DNA of 35,197 nucleotides from contig JAUXUW010000150.1 of assembly GCA_030684635.1 (NCBI GenBank), positions 1 to 35,197 of the forward strand, in the 5' to 3' direction. Below are positions 1 to 8,879 of this stretch, in pieces. A model generated the notes under the pieces. The model saw only the letters and a program-made list of their open reading frames with translations. It had not been told where the DNA came from and did no database searches. The position numbers and the translations under genes were made by a program. Numbering within the stretch: the first letter of the stretch is position 1; every line of letters begins with the position of its first letter. This DNA comes from Dehalococcoidia bacterium (GTDB lineage: Bacteria > Chloroflexota > Dehalococcoidia > UBA2979).

Positions 1-2
1 AC

Positions 3-380
3 GCCGCCGCGGCGGCGGCCTCCGCGGCGTCCGCCGCGCCGGCCATGTCGAGCACGATGACGCCGCTCGGGATGATGCACGTGGCGCCCTCGGCGGGGGC
101 GGCCAAGGCGTTCGTCCCCACCTACCGGGCGGAGCGCACGGACGCCGGTGCAGACGTGATCTACTCGTGCCCGTGCGGCAGCACGACCGAGGTGTTCCAC
201 TACGACCGCTCGAGGGCGGAGCAGGAGCCCCACTCCTGCTGCAACCACAAGGTCCTGGTCGCGGCCGGCGCGGCGGATCGCCTGCGCGCGCTTGCGCCCG
301 GCTTCGAGGTGATCAACGTCCAGACCGTGCAGATGCCCTGGGGCCAGCCCCTGGAGGCGGCCATGGCTGTCGCGAAGTAG
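3..380 (+). CDS. Cys-rich putative metal-binding protein, 5' end possibly truncated by window edge
   Basis: Frame is open from base 3 (Ala-rich AAAAAASAASAAPA before the ATG at 45). Contains CPCGSTTEVFHYDR-x9-CCNHKVLV. Lies immediately upstream of csoR/copA. Confidence 0.6.
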   Translation, partial: AAAAAASAASAAPAMSSTMTPLGMMHVAPSAGAAKAFVPTYRAERTDAGADVIYSCPCGSTTEVFHYDRSRAEQEPHSCCNHKVLVAAGAADRLRALAPGFEVINVQTVQMPWGQPLEAAMAVAK

Positions 381-415
381 CGACGAGCTCTGCCGAGCGA
401 CCGAGGAGGCCGCCG

Positions 416-682
416 ATGGACCACGACAGCAAGGCTGACGTCTTGAAGCGCCTCTCGTACATCGAGGGGCACATCAGCGGCATCAAGCGGATGGTGGAGG
501 AGGACACGTACTGCGTGGACGTCCTCAAGCAGATGTACGCCGTTCGCCGTGCGGTCGAGAAGGCCGAGTCGAAGATCCTCGACGGCCACCTCCACCACTG
601 CGTGCTGGAGGCGGTGACCGAGGGCCGCCACGCGGAGGTGTTCGACGAACTGGTGGAGCTGTACGCGCTCAAGAACCGATAG
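416..682 (+). CDS. csoR: CsoR/DUF156-family metal-sensing transcriptional repressor
   Basis: MDHDSKADVLKRLSYIEGHISGIKRMVEEDTYCVDVLKQMYAVRRAVEKAESKILDGHLHHCV: typical DUF156 helix plus C...HHC ligand set; upstream of copA. ATG at 416 is in frame with ORF 167..682. Confidence 0.92.
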   Translation: MDHDSKADVLKRLSYIEGHISGIKRMVEEDTYCVDVLKQMYAVRRAVEKAESKILDGHLHHCVLEAVTEGRHAEVFDELVELYALKNR

Positions 683-692
683 GTGCTGACCG

Positions 693-929
693 GTGGCGCT
701 GACTCGTGCCCTGAACCCGATGCCGGACGACGTCCGCGCGGCGATCGAGGCGCGCGGCCTGATGGCCGCGTACCGCGCCCGCCCGGCCTACCAGCGGAAC
801 GACTACCTCGGTTGGATCGCGCGCGCGAAGCGTCCCGCGACCCGGGCGAAGCGACTCGCGCAGATGCTCGATGAACTGAAACGCGGGGACGCCTACATGA
901 ACATGACGTATCGGGGGCCGCGATCATGA
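693..929 (+). CDS. YdeI/OmpD-associated (OmdA) family small protein
   Basis: [45 protein letters not shown] matches the YdeI/OmdA C-terminal pattern. GTG start; ATGA overlap with copA. Confidence 0.75.
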   Translation: MALTRALNPMPDDVRAAIEARGLMAAYRARPAYQRNDYLGWIARAKRPATRAKRLAQMLDELKRGDAYMNMTYRGPRS

Positions 930-3304
930 CGACTGCACCAGCCAGCACCGACCGTCTCCGCTTCGGTGTGCGCGGGATGACCTGCGCCTCCTGTGTCCGG
1001 CGCGTCGAGAAGGCGCTCGCGGGTGTCGAGGGCGTGTCGACGGCCGCCGTGAACCTCGCGACCGAGCAGGCCACCGTCGAGGCGGCGCCGGCGGTGGACC
1101 TGGAGGCGCTCCGCGCCGCCGTGGACCGCGCCGGCTATGAGTTGCTGCTCCCCGACGCCTCCGAGGACGAGGACGCGCAACACGACTCGCTGGAGCGTGA
1201 ACGCCGCGCGGAGGAGTCGCGGCTACGCGTGCGGATGATCTTCGCGCTCGGCGTGGCGGCGCTGACGATGACCTGGATGCTGCTGCGGCACGGCGGTATG
1301 ACGGTGGGCCTTGAGGTCGGCTGGGTGCAGGATGTCCCGCTCCGCATCGCCAACCCGTTGCAGTTCCTGGTGACGCTGCCGGTGCAGGTCTGGGCCGGTG
1401 CGCAGTTCTACCGGGGCGCGTGGAAGATCGGGCGCCACGGCTCCACGGATATGAACACGCTGATCGCCGTCGGCACGTCCGCGGCGTTCCTCTACTCCAC
1501 GGTCGCGACGTTCGCACCGGGCGTGTTCTCGGAGGTCCATGGCCTGGAGCCGGAGGTCTACTTCGACACCTCCGCCGCGATCATCGGGCTTGTGCTCCTC
1601 GGGCGGTGGCTGGAGGCGCGCGCGAAGGGACAGACGTCCGAGGCGGTACGCGCGCTGATCGCGCTGCGGCCGCAACTGGCGCGGGTGATCGAGGACGGCA
1701 CCGAGTATGAGATCCCGGTGCGTGCCGTGCAGGCAGGCGACATCGTCGTCGTGCGGCCGAGCGAGCAGATCCCGGTCGATGGCGAGGTGATCGAGGGCGG
1801 CTCCGCCGTCGACGAGTCGATGCTGACTGGCGAGTCGGTGCCCGTGACGAAGACGCCGGGGACGACGGTGTACGGCGCGACGATGAACACGACCGGCCTG
1901 TTGAAGGTGCGTGCGACCGCCGTGGGCGCGGACTCCGCGCTGGCGCGGATCATCGGGATGGTCGAGGAGGCGCAGACCTCCAAGGCGCCGGTGCAGGCGC
2001 TGGCCGACCGCATCTCCTCGGTGTTCGTGCCGGTCGTGCTGCTGATCGCGCTCGGCGTGCTGGGCGCGTGGTGGGCGTTCGGCCCGGAGCCGCGGCTGAC
2101 GCTGGCGATCCTGAACGCGGTCACCGTCGTGATCATCGCGTGCCCGTGCGCGCTCGGCCTTGCGACGCCGACGGCGATCATGGTCGGCCTCGGGCGCGCG
2201 GCGCAGCGCGGTGTCCTGATCCGCAACGCCGAGGCGCTCCAGCGCGCCCGCCAGGTGGACACGGTCGTGCTCGATAAGACCGGCACGATCACGGAGGGCC
2301 GCCCAGAGGTCACGACGATCGAACTGGTGCCCGGCGCCACCGTGGACGCGGACACGCTGCTGCGCGTGGTCGCCTCGGCGGAGCGTGGTTCGGAGCACCC
2401 GTACGCGGAGGCGATGACGCGCGAGGCGGAGCGGCGCGGCCTGGCGCTTGACTGGCCGCTCACGTTCCTGGCCGTGCCCGGTGGCGGCGTGGTCGCATCG
2501 GTCGTGCTGGACGGCGTGACGCGTGAGGTGCTGGTCGGCAACGCCGACTTCCTCCGCGAGCGCGGGATCGACGGCACCACGCGCGGCGGGCTGCGGCTCC
2601 CGTTCCTGGCTGAGCAGGCGCAGACGCGCGGCGAGACCGCGATCCTCGTCGCCGTCGATGGCGTCGCCGCCGGCGTCGTCGGCCTCGCCGACCGCGTCCG
2701 TGCCACGGCGCGGGACGGCGTCGCGCGCCTGCAAACGATGGGCATTCAGGTGGTCATGCTCACCGGCGACGGCGAACTGACGGCGCGCGCGGTGGCCGGC
2801 CAGGTCGGCATCGACCAGGTGGAGGCGAACGTGAAGCCGGAAGGGAAGGCGGCCGTCGTGCAGGCGCTCCAGCGCCAGGGCCGCGTCGTCGCGATGGTCG
2901 GCGACGGCATCAACGACGCACCGGCCCTCGCCGCGGCCGATGTCGGCATTGCGATCGGGACCGGCACGGATGTGGCGATGGAGACCGCACCGGTCACGCT
3001 GATGCGCGCCGACCTCCTCGGCGTCGCGCACGCGATCAGCATCTCCCGCGCCACGATGCGGACGATGTGGCAGAACCTGGCGTGGGCCTTCGGCTACAAC
3101 GTCGTGTTGATCCCCGTCGCCGCCGGCCTGGGTTACGTGATCTTCCAGGAGGTGCTGGGGATGCACGAGGTGCCGCGGCTGCTGCAGCCGATCTTCGGTC
3201 ACGCGGGCTTCCTCAACCCGATCGTCGCCGCCGGCGCGATGGCGCTCTCCAGCGTCAGTGTCATGGCGAACAGCCTGCGGCTGCGGCGCGTCCGCATCGA
3301 TTGA
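926..3304 (+). CDS. copA: Heavy-metal (copper) translocating P1B-type ATPase
   Basis: HMA motif MTCASC, actuator [43 protein letters not shown]. Confidence 0.96.
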   Translation: MTTAPASTDRLRFGVRGMTCASCVRRVEKALAGVEGVSTAAVNLATEQATVEAAPAVDLEALRAAVDRAGYELLLPDASEDEDAQHDSLERERRAEESRLRVRMIFALGVAALTMTWMLLRHGGMTVGLEVGWVQDVPLRIANPLQFLVTLPVQVWAGAQFYRGAWKIGRHGSTDMNTLIAVGTSAAFLYSTVATFAPGVFSEVHGLEPEVYFDTSAAIIGLVLLGRWLEARAKGQTSEAVRALIALRPQLARVIEDGTEYEIPVRAVQAGDIVVVRPSEQIPVDGEVIEGGSAVDESMLTGESVPVTKTPGTTVYGATMNTTGLLKVRATAVGADSALARIIGMVEEAQTSKAPVQALADRISSVFVPVVLLIALGVLGAWWAFGPEPRLTLAILNAVTVVIIACPCALGLATPTAIMVGLGRAAQRGVLIRNAEALQRARQVDTVVLDKTGTITEGRPEVTTIELVPGATVDADTLLRVVASAERGSEHPYAEAMTREAERRGLALDWPLTFLAVPGGGVVASVVLDGVTREVLVGNADFLRERGIDGTTRGGLRLPFLAEQAQTRGETAILVAVDGVAAGVVGLADRVRATARDGVARLQTMGIQVVMLTGDGELTARAVAGQVGIDQVEANVKPEGKAAVVQALQRQGRVVAMVGDGINDAPALAAADVGIAIGTGTDVAMETAPVTLMRADLLGVAHAISISRATMRTMWQNLAWAFGYNVVLIPVAAGLGYVIFQEVLGMHEVPRLLQPIFGHAGFLNPIVAAGAMALSSVSVMANSLRLRRVRID

Positions 3305-3312
3305 TGCTCGGG

Positions 3313-3345
3313 CGGCGAGGGGGTGCTTGACGTGCCCCCTCGCCG
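3313..3345 (+). terminator. Rho-independent-like hairpin after copA
   Basis: CGGCGAGGGGG (3313-3323) / CCCCCTCGCCG (3335-3345), 11-bp perfect stem, followed by TTGTC. Confidence 0.65.
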
Positions 3346-3535
3346 TTGTCAGAGTGCCCCCATCGAGTGACCTCGTTCCGATGGGATGGACCATGACGGC
3401 ATACCTCTTCGCCATCAACGTCGTCCCCGTCTCGCGCGCGTAGCAGCACCCCGCTGACTTCGGGCGCGGGCACGGAGATCGGCCGGACCTGACCGGCGCG
3501 CTGTGGCGCGCCCCCCGGCCGTGCGAGGGGTTCCC

Positions 3536-4804
3536 GTGGCTCAATCGTCGTGGTTTCAACGGCAGCCCACGCTGCTGCCGGGGCGTCCCGTGGACGCCAG
3601 CTGTGTCTACCTCCTGGTCGTGGCATTCGGCGGCGCCATGCAGGCGCTCGTCGTGGTGCTGTACGCGCTTTACGTCGTCCGCGACGTGGGGCTGTCGCCG
3701 TTCCAGTTGATGATCATCGGGACGGGGATGGAGGCGGCAGCCCTGCTGTTCGAGGTGCCGACCGGGGTGGTCGCTGACCTGGTGAGCCGGCGCCTGTCCG
3801 TCATCCTCGGCTACTTCGTCATCGCCGTCGGGTTCGTGCTGATGGCGATCCCGGAGTTCTGGTCGGTCGCCCTCGGCCAGATCCTCTGGGGCCTTGGCTT
3901 CACCTTCATCTCCGGCGCGCGCGAGGCCTGGCTCGCGGACGAAGTGGGCGAGGATCGTGCGGGAGTGCTCTACCCGCGTGGCGCCCGCTGGCGTCTCACG
4001 GCGATGATCGCGGCCGCGCTCGCGGGCGGCGCGATCGGTCTGATCGCGCCGCAGTGGACGTTCCTCGTGGCCGGCGTCGGCCTCGGTGGGATGGTGGCCG
4101 TGCTGCTGTTCGTGATGCCGGAACGCGGCTGGCAGCCCGTGCCGCGTGGCGAGCGGTCTTCATGGGCGGCGGTACGAGGTACGGCGGTGCGTGGCCTCCG
4201 TGCCACCCGCGCGAAGCCTGTGCTGGTGGCCGCGTTCATCCTCGCCGCGCTCATGGGCATGTCCAGCGAGTCGTTCGACCGGCTGTGGGGCTTCCTGCTG
4301 ATCGAGGAGGTCGGGATGCCCGGCACGCTGAACGACGTGGTCGTGTTCACCGGGCTGTACGTCATTTCGCAACTTGGCGGTATCGCGGTGATCCGGCTGG
4401 TCGAGCACCGCACGGCGCTCGGGCGGGCGCGGTCGGTCACGACGGCGCTGCTGTTGCTCAACGGCACGATCGTGCTGGCGATGCTCGCGTTCGGGCTCGC
4501 GCCGGTGTTCGGTGTCGCCCTCGCGGCGTACTGGCTCACGGTCTGGGCGAGGAACGCGGAGGAGCCGTTCTTCACGGCGTGGGTGAACCGCGGCCTGGAC
4601 CCGGCGACGCGGGCGACGGTGCTCTCCACCGTGTCGCAGGCGAACGCCCTGGGCCAGATCGCGGGCGGGCCGGCGTTCGGCCTGATCGCCCAGCTGGCGA
4701 CGGTGCGCGCCGCGATTGCCGCGGCGGCGGTGGTGCTGCTGCCGGCGCTGCCGCTCTACGCGCGGGAGCGCCGTCGCGCGGACGGCGAGGCCTCCGAAGG
4801 CTGA
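3536..4804 (+). CDS. MFS transporter
   Basis: Multi-TM ORF with LLFEVPTGVVADLVSRRLSVILGY motif; probable GTG start at 3536 (ORF track extends to 3503). Confidence 0.88.
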   Translation: MAQSSWFQRQPTLLPGRPVDASCVYLLVVAFGGAMQALVVVLYALYVVRDVGLSPFQLMIIGTGMEAAALLFEVPTGVVADLVSRRLSVILGYFVIAVGFVLMAIPEFWSVALGQILWGLGFTFISGAREAWLADEVGEDRAGVLYPRGARWRLTAMIAAALAGGAIGLIAPQWTFLVAGVGLGGMVAVLLFVMPERGWQPVPRGERSSWAAVRGTAVRGLRATRAKPVLVAAFILAALMGMSSESFDRLWGFLLIEEVGMPGTLNDVVVFTGLYVISQLGGIAVIRLVEHRTALGRARSVTTALLLLNGTIVLAMLAFGLAPVFGVALAAYWLTVWARNAEEPFFTAWVNRGLDPATRATVLSTVSQANALGQIAGGPAFGLIAQLATVRAAIAAAAVVLLPALPLYARERRRADGEASEG

Positions 4805-4812
4805 CGGTCGGC

Positions 4813-4899
4813 CCACCCGGGGGCGGCGACGCGGATGGTTTCTGCTTCGCGGTACGATTCCGCGAAACACGACCACCTCGCGTCGCCGCCCCCGGGTGG
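4813..4899. repeat. Nested perfect inverted repeat in MFS/acyl-CoA dehydrogenase intergenic region
   Basis: CCACCCGGGGGCGGCGACGCG (4813-4833) is the exact reverse complement of 4879-4899. An inner TTCGCGG (4846-4852) / CCGCGAA (4860-4866) sits inside the loop. Confidence 0.9.
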
Positions 4900-4925
4900 C
4901 CTCGCCCGCGCCGATGGAGCCGCAG

Positions 4926-6101
4926 ATGGACTTCTCCTGGAACCCCGAGCACCAGAACTTCCGGCAGGAAGTGCGTGCGTTCATTCAGCGCGAGTGGATC
5001 GGCCCGGGCTACGGGCGCGTCGGCGGCGAGGAGTCGGGCGGCGGCCCGGCCGCGACCTACCAGAAGGCGCTGGCGCAGCACGGCTGGCTGACGATGGCCT
5101 GGCCGAAGCAGTACGGCGGCGGGGGCGCCTCCTACTGGGAGCAGTTGATTTTCGCGGAGGAGTCCGCGTTCGCCTCGGCGCCCACGGGCGGGCAGGGTGC
5201 GGACCGCGTCGGCCCCACGTTGATGATCCACGGCACCGAGGAGCAGAAGCGGGAGCACCTGCCGAAGATCGCGGCCGGCGAGGTGGTGTGGTGCCAGGGC
5301 TTCTCCGAGCCGGGCTCCGGCTCTGACCTCGCGTCGCTCCAGACCCGCGCCGTGCGTGACGGGGACGACTTTGTCATCAACGGCCAGAAGATCTGGACCA
5401 GCGGCGCGGACCACGCCCAGTGGATCCACGTCCTGACGCGCACCGACCCGGAAGCCCCGAAGCACCGAGGCATCACCTACTTCATGCTGCGCATGGACAC
5501 CCCCGGCATCTCGCTCCGCCCGATCGTGCAGATGCACGACGAGGCTGGCTTCAACGAGACGTTCTTCGAGGACGTGCGGGTGCCCGCGAAGAACATGATC
5601 GGAGACGAGAACCGCGGATGGTACGTGGCGGCGACCGCGCTCGACTTCGAGCGGAGCGGCATCAACCGGATGGCAGAGGCGGTGGCGCCGTTCCAGCGGC
5701 TGCTCGCCCACGCGCAACAGCCGGACTCCGCGGGCGAGGGCCGGCGCATCGCCGATCACGGCCTGCATCGCCTGGCGCTGGCGGACACGCACCTGGAGAT
5801 GGAGATCGCGCGGCTGCTCGGCTACCGCGTGACGTGGATGCAGGACCGCCACCTGGTGCCGAACATGGAGTCCTCCATGTCCAAGATGGCCGGTTCCGAG
5901 CTGCAGCAGCGGAGCGCCCGCCGAGGCATCAACATGCTCGGCCTGGCCGGGGCGCTGCGCCCGGGGCAGGCGCGCGCGCCGCTCGGGGGGGAGTTCTGCG
6001 TGCTCTACCTCTCCACGGTGTCCCGCACGATTGCCGCCGGCACCAGCGAGATCCAGCGCAACATCATCGCGACGCGCGGACTTGGACTTCCGCGCGGCTA
6101 G
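4926..6101 (+). CDS. Acyl-CoA dehydrogenase family protein
   Basis: MDFSWNPEHQNFRQEVRAFIQREW...GFSEPGSGSDLASLQTRAVRDGDDFVINGQKIWTSGA...SRTIAAGTSEIQRNIIATRGLGLPRG. Confidence 0.93.
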   Translation: MDFSWNPEHQNFRQEVRAFIQREWIGPGYGRVGGEESGGGPAATYQKALAQHGWLTMAWPKQYGGGGASYWEQLIFAEESAFASAPTGGQGADRVGPTLMIHGTEEQKREHLPKIAAGEVVWCQGFSEPGSGSDLASLQTRAVRDGDDFVINGQKIWTSGADHAQWIHVLTRTDPEAPKHRGITYFMLRMDTPGISLRPIVQMHDEAGFNETFFEDVRVPAKNMIGDENRGWYVAATALDFERSGINRMAEAVAPFQRLLAHAQQPDSAGEGRRIADHGLHRLALADTHLEMEIARLLGYRVTWMQDRHLVPNMESSMSKMAGSELQQRSARRGINMLGLAGALRPGQARAPLGGEFCVLYLSTVSRTIAAGTSEIQRNIIATRGLGLPRG

Positions 6102-6107
6102 GCCGCG

Positions 6108-6911
6108 CTAGTAGTAGATCGCGCGAGGCACCCCGCCGCCCGCGGCGATCGCGTCGCCGTTGATCGCGATCGACCGAGGCGAGGCGAGCATCGTCACGAG
6201 GTAGGCGATGTCGTCCGCGTCGATGATGCGGCGGACGGTGTTGCCCTCCGCCATGCGCGCCTCCGCCTCCTGCACCGTGATCCCCTGCGACTGCGCGCGC
6301 CGCTCCAGGACGCCGGCCGTCGCCTCCGTGCGGGTGAGGCCGGGGTGGATGACCGTGACGGTGATGCCGTGTGGCCCGAGCTCGTCCGCGAGGTTCTTCG
6401 TCAGCGCGGCCACGGCCACGTTCCGCATCGAGCCGGTCGCCGAGCCGGCGGAGCGGGCGGCGAGGCCGGAGATGTTGATGATGCGGCCCCACCCCTGCGC
6501 CTTCATGTGCGGCGCCACCGCCTGTGCCGTGCGCAGGTAGCCGAAGACCTTCACGTTCATGTCCGGCCAGATGTGGTCCTCGGCGGTGAGCGCCTCGAAG
6601 CCGGGGACCGCGCCCTGGCCGCCGGGCTGTGCGGCGCAGTTCACGAGGATGTCGACGCCGCCCAGCGCCGCGACCGCCTGCCGGCCCATGCCCCGGACTG
6701 ACTCGTCGTCGGAGGTGTCCGCCTCGATCGGCACGATTGTGCGTCCGGTCTCGCGCGCGAGTTCCTCGGCGGCGGCCTCCAGCGGCGCGCGCGTGCGGGC
6801 GACGAGGGCGACGTCCACGCCCTCCAGCGCGAGGGCGCGTGCAATCGCCTTGCCGATGCCGCGGCTGCCACCGGTCACGATCGCCCGCTTGCCCGCCAGT
6901 TGTAGGTCCAT
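6108..6911 (-). CDS. SDR family NAD(P)-dependent oxidoreductase
   Basis: GKRAIVTGGSRGIGKAIA Rossmann motif, ISGLAAR; start MDLQLAG at 6911. Confidence 0.9.
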   Translation of the reverse strand: MDLQLAGKRAIVTGGSRGIGKAIARALALEGVDVALVARTRAPLEAAAEELARETGRTIVPIEADTSDDESVRGMGRQAVAALGGVDILVNCAAQPGGQGAVPGFEALTAEDHIWPDMNVKVFGYLRTAQAVAPHMKAQGWGRIINISGLAARSAGSATGSMRNVAVAALTKNLADELGPHGITVTVIHPGLTRTEATAGVLERRAQSQGITVQEAEARMAEGNTVRRIIDADDIAYLVTMLASPRSIAINGDAIAAGGGVPRAIYY

Positions 6912-7021
6912 GAGTGCCTCCTCGACCCCGCCCGAGGCGGGATGACACGACTTCATCGGTTCGTTCGGTGGTGAGAGTAGACTGCGCCTCCCCACCACCG
7001 AAATCGGAAGGGAATCCTGTG

Positions 7022-7399
7022 ATGGAATCACCGAACCCAGTCGTCCACTACGAGATCATGTGCGGTCCGAATCAGAATGTCGCCGCGCACCGCAAGTTCT
7101 ACGCGGACACCTTCGGCTGGAAGTACGACATCGTGCCGGAGATGGACTACGCGATGGTGAACGTCGCGCCCGGCTCCGGGATCGGTGGCTCGGTCGGCAT
7201 GAGCCCCTCCGGCCCGTACGCCGCCGTCTACATTACGGTGGACGACCCGGTCGCCTACCTCGCGAAGGCGGTCGCCAACGGTGCCGAGAAGCTGATGGAC
7301 GTCGAGACGATCCCGGGCATGGTCACGTTCGCGATGTTCAAGGACCTCGCCGGCAACGTCATCGGCATCGTCGCGGATGAGATGCCGCCCGCGCCGTAG
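7022..7399 (+). CDS. VOC (glyoxalase/dioxygenase-like) family protein
   Basis: VVHYEIMCGPNQNVAAHRKFYADTFGWKY...FKDLAGNVIGIV pattern. Confidence 0.88.
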   Translation: MESPNPVVHYEIMCGPNQNVAAHRKFYADTFGWKYDIVPEMDYAMVNVAPGSGIGGSVGMSPSGPYAAVYITVDDPVAYLAKAVANGAEKLMDVETIPGMVTFAMFKDLAGNVIGIVADEMPPAP

Positions 7400-7420
7400 T
7401 CCGCGGGCCCGGCGGCCCGG

Positions 7421-8290
7421 CTACAGCCGTGCCAGTGCCGCCTCGATGAGGTCGGCGGCGAGGCGCGGCGACTCCAGCACGAAGAAGTGGCCCCGCCCCG
7501 CCACCAGTTCGTCCGTGCCGCGCCGGAAGTAGTCGACGACGCCCGGCCACGTCTGCGAGGGCGTGAAGCCGGCCGGCTGGTCGGCCGTCCGAGGCTCCGC
7601 GCGGGCGAGGTGCACCGGCATTTCGAGCGCCTCGATCGCGTCGTAGAGGCCCGGTGCCATCCCGCCCCAGATCGTCGCCTCCAGCGCGGGCGGGCAGGCA
7701 AGGGCGAAGCGGTCGCCGGCCGGCACGAGGCCGTAGTCGCAGTAGGCCCGCAGCGCTGCCGGGTGCCACGCCTGGAACGGCGGACGGCCCGCGAAGCGCT
7801 CGTACATCTCGTCCGCGGAAGCCCAGTCGTTCCGCCGCCGGCCGACCGCCGCGTCTGCCTCCAGCGGCTCCGGGATGCTCGCGCGCTCGGGGTCGCCGAT
7901 GGTCGGGTCGAACAGCAGCAGCGAGGCGAAGCGGTCCGGTACCGCCGCGGCGGAGAAGATCATCGCGTGGCCGCCCATCGAGTGCCCCACGCCGAGGACC
8001 GGCGGCACGTCGAGCGCCGTCAGCAGCGCCGCCGTGTCGACGCCGAACGTGTCCCAGTACAGGTGGTCGTTCCGCACCGGGGGCACCTGGGAACGTCCGT
8101 GCCCGCGCAGGTCCGGCGCGATCACGCGCGTCGAGGTGGGGAGTTCGTCCACCAGCGGATCCCACGTTCGCCCGTGCATGCCGATGCCGTGCAGCAGCAG
8201 GACGGGCGTGCCCTCACCGGGCCACTCCCAGTACGCGAGGTCGAACCCCTCGACCTGAACGTGATGCTCGATCGGTGTGCGGCGGGCCAT
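7421..8290 (-). CDS. Alpha/beta fold hydrolase
   Basis: VLLLHGIGMHGRTW, GVGHSMGGHAMIF nucleophile elbow, C-terminal GRGHFF His. Confidence 0.9.
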   Translation of the reverse strand: MARRTPIEHHVQVEGFDLAYWEWPGEGTPVLLLHGIGMHGRTWDPLVDELPTSTRVIAPDLRGHGRSQVPPVRNDHLYWDTFGVDTAALLTALDVPPVLGVGHSMGGHAMIFSAAAVPDRFASLLLFDPTIGDPERASIPEPLEADAAVGRRRNDWASADEMYERFAGRPPFQAWHPAALRAYCDYGLVPAGDRFALACPPALEATIWGGMAPGLYDAIEALEMPVHLARAEPRTADQPAGFTPSQTWPGVVDYFRRGTDELVAGRGHFFVLESPRLAADLIEAALARL

Positions 8291-8319
8291 CGACGTGCCT
8301 CTCCGGTGCGCCCCGGAGC

Positions 8320-8349
8320 CTAGCGCGTTGAGGCGACCGGTGTGGGCGC
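8320..8349 (-). pseudogene. Duplicated remnant of the lhr 3' end (C-terminal codons plus stop)
   Basis: CTAGCGCGTTGAGGCGACCGGTGTGGGCGC vs 8880-8909 CTAGCGTGCCGAGGCGACCGGTGTGGGCGC, 27/30 identical. Both translate to APTPVAS(T/A)R*. Confidence 0.6.
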
Positions 8350-8408
8350 CGCGTGGGCGAACACGACCATGCCCGGGATCCCGCGCCGGAGCCAGGGTGC
8401 CGTACCCG

Positions 8409-8846
8409 TCATCGTTCGAGCAATGCTTTCAGGGCGCGGAGGTCGGCCCGGTTCGCCCGACGCATTGCCATCGCCATGAAGGGTGCCCCCAGCCGAGAAA
8501 AGCCAGCGGGCGCGCCTCGATTGCGGAGCGTCATCCGCGTTCGAGCCGGGGCGAGGGCATCCCAGGTGTAGGTGGTCTCCATGGGAAACGGACCCTCCGC
8601 CGTGCGCATCACGAGCCGTTCGCCGGGTACCTGCTCCACCACCTCGTACGTGTACGCCAGCACCCGTCCGAGAAAGTGTGCGACGAAGTCCATCCGTGAT
8701 CCTTCCCGGATGGGTGGTTCGGTGAGCCATGTCACCGACTTGATGTTCCGGTACCACTTCGGCGCGTTGGCGGGATCAGCGACGAACGCCGCAACCTCCT
8801 CCCGTGGGCACTCGATCACGATCTCGGTGAGCACGTTGACAGCCAT
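8409..8846 (-). CDS. SRPBCC family protein (polyketide cyclase/START-like)
   Basis: MAVNVLTEIVIECPREEVAAFVADPANAPKWYRNIKSVTW...GSRMDFVAHFLGR. Confidence 0.85.
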   Translation of the reverse strand: MAVNVLTEIVIECPREEVAAFVADPANAPKWYRNIKSVTWLTEPPIREGSRMDFVAHFLGRVLAYTYEVVEQVPGERLVMRTAEGPFPMETTYTWDALAPARTRMTLRNRGAPAGFSRLGAPFMAMAMRRANRADLRALKALLER

Positions 8847-8879
8847 TTCGCCTGTGCCTTTCCGCCAGGCCCCGCCTGA

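Noticed and set aside
1223-3559. 778-aa minus-strand ORF antisense to copA
   Set aside because: His/Arg/Asp-rich low-complexity translation typical of antisense frames in GC-rich genes; copA has all expected motifs.
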